Shown one piece after another: positions 7,085 through 8,761 of a stretch of 8,761 nt of DNA; position 1 is the first letter of the stretch, and each line of letters begins with the position of its first letter. This stretch comes from Kiritimatiellaceae bacterium (lineage in GTDB: Bacteria; Verrucomicrobiota; Kiritimatiellia; Kiritimatiellales; Pontiellaceae): NCBI GenBank assembly GCA_002691095.1, contig NZGU01000007.1, positions 1 through 8,761 on the forward strand. Direction: 5' to 3'. A program made the position numbers and the translations under genes. A model generated the notes under the pieces. That model saw nothing but the letters and a program-made list of their open reading frames with translations. It searched no databases and had not been told where the DNA came from.

Positions 7085-7117
7085 AGTTGCACTCTTTCTG
7101 TGCAACTCCAATTTTTT
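7085..7117 (+). other. Inverted repeat plus T-tract between metG and the porin gene
   Basis: AGTTGCAC (7085-7092) and GTGCAACT (7100-7107) form a perfect 8-bp stem around the loop TCTTTCT. On the + strand CCAA and then six T residues (7112-7117) follow, so terminator geometry is met only on the + strand, against the direction of both flanking genes. On the minus strand it begins 22 bases after the metG stop and is followed by GCGATGATTC, with no direct T-run. It may be a weak metG terminator, the terminator of a + strand transcript, or an operator for the porin promoter. The structure is certain; the role is not. Confidence 0.5.
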
Positions 7118-7129
7118 CCCAAATCCACC

Positions 7130-8761
7130 CTAGCGAACCACCGAACCCGACGGTAAATCACCCCCCACTGTCACCAGCTCCAGCCGATCCTCCGCCGACG
7201 CCGCCAACAACATTCCCTCCGAGAGCACCCCCCGCAACTTCGCCGGTTTCAAATTCACCACCATCACCACGGTTTTATCGATCAACACCTCCGGCGCATA
7301 ATACAACGCAATCCCCGCCACAATCTGCCGCCGCTCCTCGCCCAGATCCACCTGCAACCGCAGCAACTTATCCGCCCCCTCAATCTTCTCCGCATCGACC
7401 ACCCGCGCCGTACGCAACTGAACCGCCATCACCTGTTCAAACGAAATCACACCGTCCACTGCTTCCTGCTTCTCCACCACCTGCTTCTCCTTTTTTTTCT
7501 TTTTCTCCACCACCGGTTTTTGCTCCGGTTCCTCCACGGCCCTCAACGCCACCCGCGGGAACAAACCCTCCGGCTGCTGCACCTGCGCACCCGCCGGCAA
7601 CGCCCCGAACAACCGAATCCGTTCCAGCTCCGGTCGCTCCTCGCCCAAGCCCAGCGCCGCCCGCAGCCGCGCCATCTTCTCCGGCATCACCGGAAAGAGT
7701 AGCGCCGCACACCGCTGCAACGAATCCGCCGCCACATACAGCGTCCGCTCCACCTCCGCCTGCTGCCCCGCCTTCGCCAACGACCACGGTGCACGCTCCT
7801 GCAAATACACATTAATCTCCCGCACCGCCCTCATCACCAACGCCACCGCTCCATCCAATTTCATCTCCGTCAGCAATCGGCCCGCATCCTGCACCGCCGC
7901 CTCCACCGCTGCCAACAACGGCTCCGCCGCTTCATCCCCCGCCAGCAACGCCTCCCGTTCCGGCGCCGCAGGTACCTGCGCCTCGCAATAGCGCGAAAGC
8001 ATATTCAACACCCGGCTCGCCACATTGCCCAAATCATTCGCCAAATCCGAATTATACCGCTTCACGAACGCCTCCTCCGTAAAACTCGCATCCTGCCCCA
8101 AGGTCATCTCCGCAATCAGAAAATACCGAAACGCATCCACCCCATACTGCTCAATCATCTCCATCGGATTCACCACATTGCCCAACGACTTACTCATCTT
8201 CGTCCGACCCGTCAGCCACCACCCATGCGCAAAAATCGAACGCGGCATCTCCAAGCCCATCGCCTTGAGCATCGTCGGCCAATAGACCGTATGCGTCGTC
8301 AGAATATCCTTACCAATCAAATGACACGAACACGGCCACCACGCCTTAAACCGCTCCTCATCCGAACGATACCCCACCGCCGAAATATAATTGATCAACG
8401 CATCAAACCAAACATAGGTCACAAACTCCGCATCGAACGGCAGCTCGATCCCCCACGCCAACCGCGACTTCGGACGCGAAATACACAAATCCTGCAACGG
8501 ATTATTCCGCAAAAAACCCAACGTCTCATTCGCCCGAAACGCCGGCTGAATAAACGCAGGATGCGTCTCTATATACTCAATCAGCCACTCCTGATACTGG
8601 CTCATCCGGAAAAAATAGTTCGACTCCACAATCGAATCCACCGCCCGCCCACACTCCGGACAATGCCCCTCCTTCAGATCCTTCTCCGTAAAAAACCGCT
8701 CACACCCCACACAATACCAACCCGCATACTCCGCCTTATAAATCTCATCCCGATCAAACAG
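7130..8761 (-). CDS. metG: Methionyl-tRNA synthetase, N-terminus outside the window
   Basis: The visible 543 residues are the C-terminal part of MetRS, which charges tRNA-Met in the cytoplasm. The frame runs off the window at 8761, so the N-terminal Rossmann half with HIGH (probably about 120-130 residues) is missing. Numbering from the first visible residue: zinc-knuckle cysteines CVGC (17-20) and CPEC (34-37); the class I core with WFDALINYISAVGY (118-131); KMSKS (188-192) that contacts ATP; the anticodon-binding helical domain with NDLGNVASRVLNM (242-254); a Lys/Glu-rich linker (about 410-437); and a C-terminal EMAPII/Trbp111-like OB domain (438-543, with KIEGADKLLRLQVDLG and LKPAKLRGVLSEGM) that binds tRNA and mediates dimerisation in the family. 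A GTG at 8710 is internal, not a start. The linker's A-rich codons contain a slippery heptamer, listed separately. The call is secure. Confidence 0.97.
   Translation of the reverse strand: MFDRDEIYKAEYAGWYCVGCERFFTEKDLKEGHCPECGRAVDSIVESNYFFRMSQYQEWLIEYIETHPAFIQPAFRANETLGFLRNNPLQDLCISRPKSRLAWGIELPFDAEFVTYVWFDALINYISAVGYRSDEERFKAWWPCSCHLIGKDILTTHTVYWPTMLKAMGLEMPRSIFAHGWWLTGRTKMSKSLGNVVNPMEMIEQYGVDAFRYFLIAEMTLGQDASFTEEAFVKRYNSDLANDLGNVASRVLNMLSRYCEAQVPAAPEREALLAGDEAAEPLLAAVEAAVQDAGRLLTEMKLDGAVALVMRAVREINVYLQERAPWSLAKAGQQAEVERTLYVAADSLQRCAALLFPVMPEKMARLRAALGLGEERPELERIRLFGALPAGAQVQQPEGLFPRVALRAVEEPEQKPVVEKKKKKEKQVVEKQEAVDGVISFEQVMAVQLRTARVVDAEKIEGADKLLRLQVDLGEERRQIVAGIALYYAPEVLIDKTVVMVVNLKPAKLRGVLSEGMLLAASAEDRLELVTVGGDLPSGSVVR
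7490..7496 (-). other. In-frame A AAA AAG heptamer in the metG linker (possible -1 slip site)
   Basis: In the coding frame the linker codons AAA AAA AAG include the -1 slippery heptamer A AAA AAG, the type used in E. coli dnaX. A GGAG (7505-7508) lies 8 bases upstream, near the spacing of the stimulatory site in dnaX. A -1 shift would add 17 residues and stop at TGA 7437-7439, removing the whole tRNA-binding domain. I see no strong hairpin downstream. Lysine-rich linkers make such A-runs by chance, so function is only a possibility. Confidence 0.3.

Noticed and set aside
7087..7815. + strand open frame (242 codons) opposite metG
   Set aside because: It is a Pro/Ser/Ala-rich skew artefact antisense to the conserved MetRS C-terminal region.
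1..8761. A defence, mobile or CRISPR system built around the nuclease
   Set aside because: There are no repeat arrays, transposase or integrase genes, methylases, toxin-antitoxin pairs or target-site duplications. The neighbours are housekeeping genes with matching composition, so the nuclease is better read as a repair-type enzyme.

Overview
The window is ordinary-looking chromosomal DNA from a Gram-negative (two-membrane) bacterium. Two genes encode exported beta-barrel-like outer-membrane proteins, and the rest are housekeeping or metabolic genes. G+C is moderate to high by eye. I cannot name the organism from sequence alone. The mix would fit the PVC group (for example Kiritimatiellota), but that is a low-confidence impression. 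I see no mobile element, CRISPR array, tRNA or rRNA.

Layout from left to right: a small conserved-looking gene of unknown function on the + strand (30-398); a minus-strand outer-membrane barrel-like protein (395-1285), convergent with the first and overlapping it by 4 bases at the stop codons; a large RecB/AddB-like PD-(D/E)XK nuclease (1335-4427); a PLP aminotransferase resembling Bacillus AlaT/YugH (4427-5602); an Lrp/AsnC-type regulator resembling AlaR/YugG (5577-6056); a rho-independent terminator (6116-6144); a porin-like outer-membrane protein (6168-7004); a 125-base intergenic stretch with two inverted repeats (7005-7129); and methionyl-tRNA synthetase metG (7130-8761), whose N-terminus lies beyond the window.

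All genes but the first are on the minus strand. The regulator, aminotransferase and nuclease form one tightly overlapping unit: a 26-base overlap, then a TGATG stop/start overlap. A DNA-repair-type nuclease therefore appears to be translated together with an alanine-type aminotransferase module. The barrel protein downstream has its own near-consensus sigma-70 promoter, set in the last codons of the nuclease gene. The porin upstream of the regulator is closed off by its own terminator.

I found no convincing undescribed multi-gene system. The points most worth a second look are: the nuclease, which lacks a visible Walker A motif and the C-terminal Fe-S cysteines; an in-frame A AAA AAG slippery heptamer in the metG linker, just before the tRNA-binding domain; and a hairpin plus T-tract between metG and the porin that points the opposite way to both genes.
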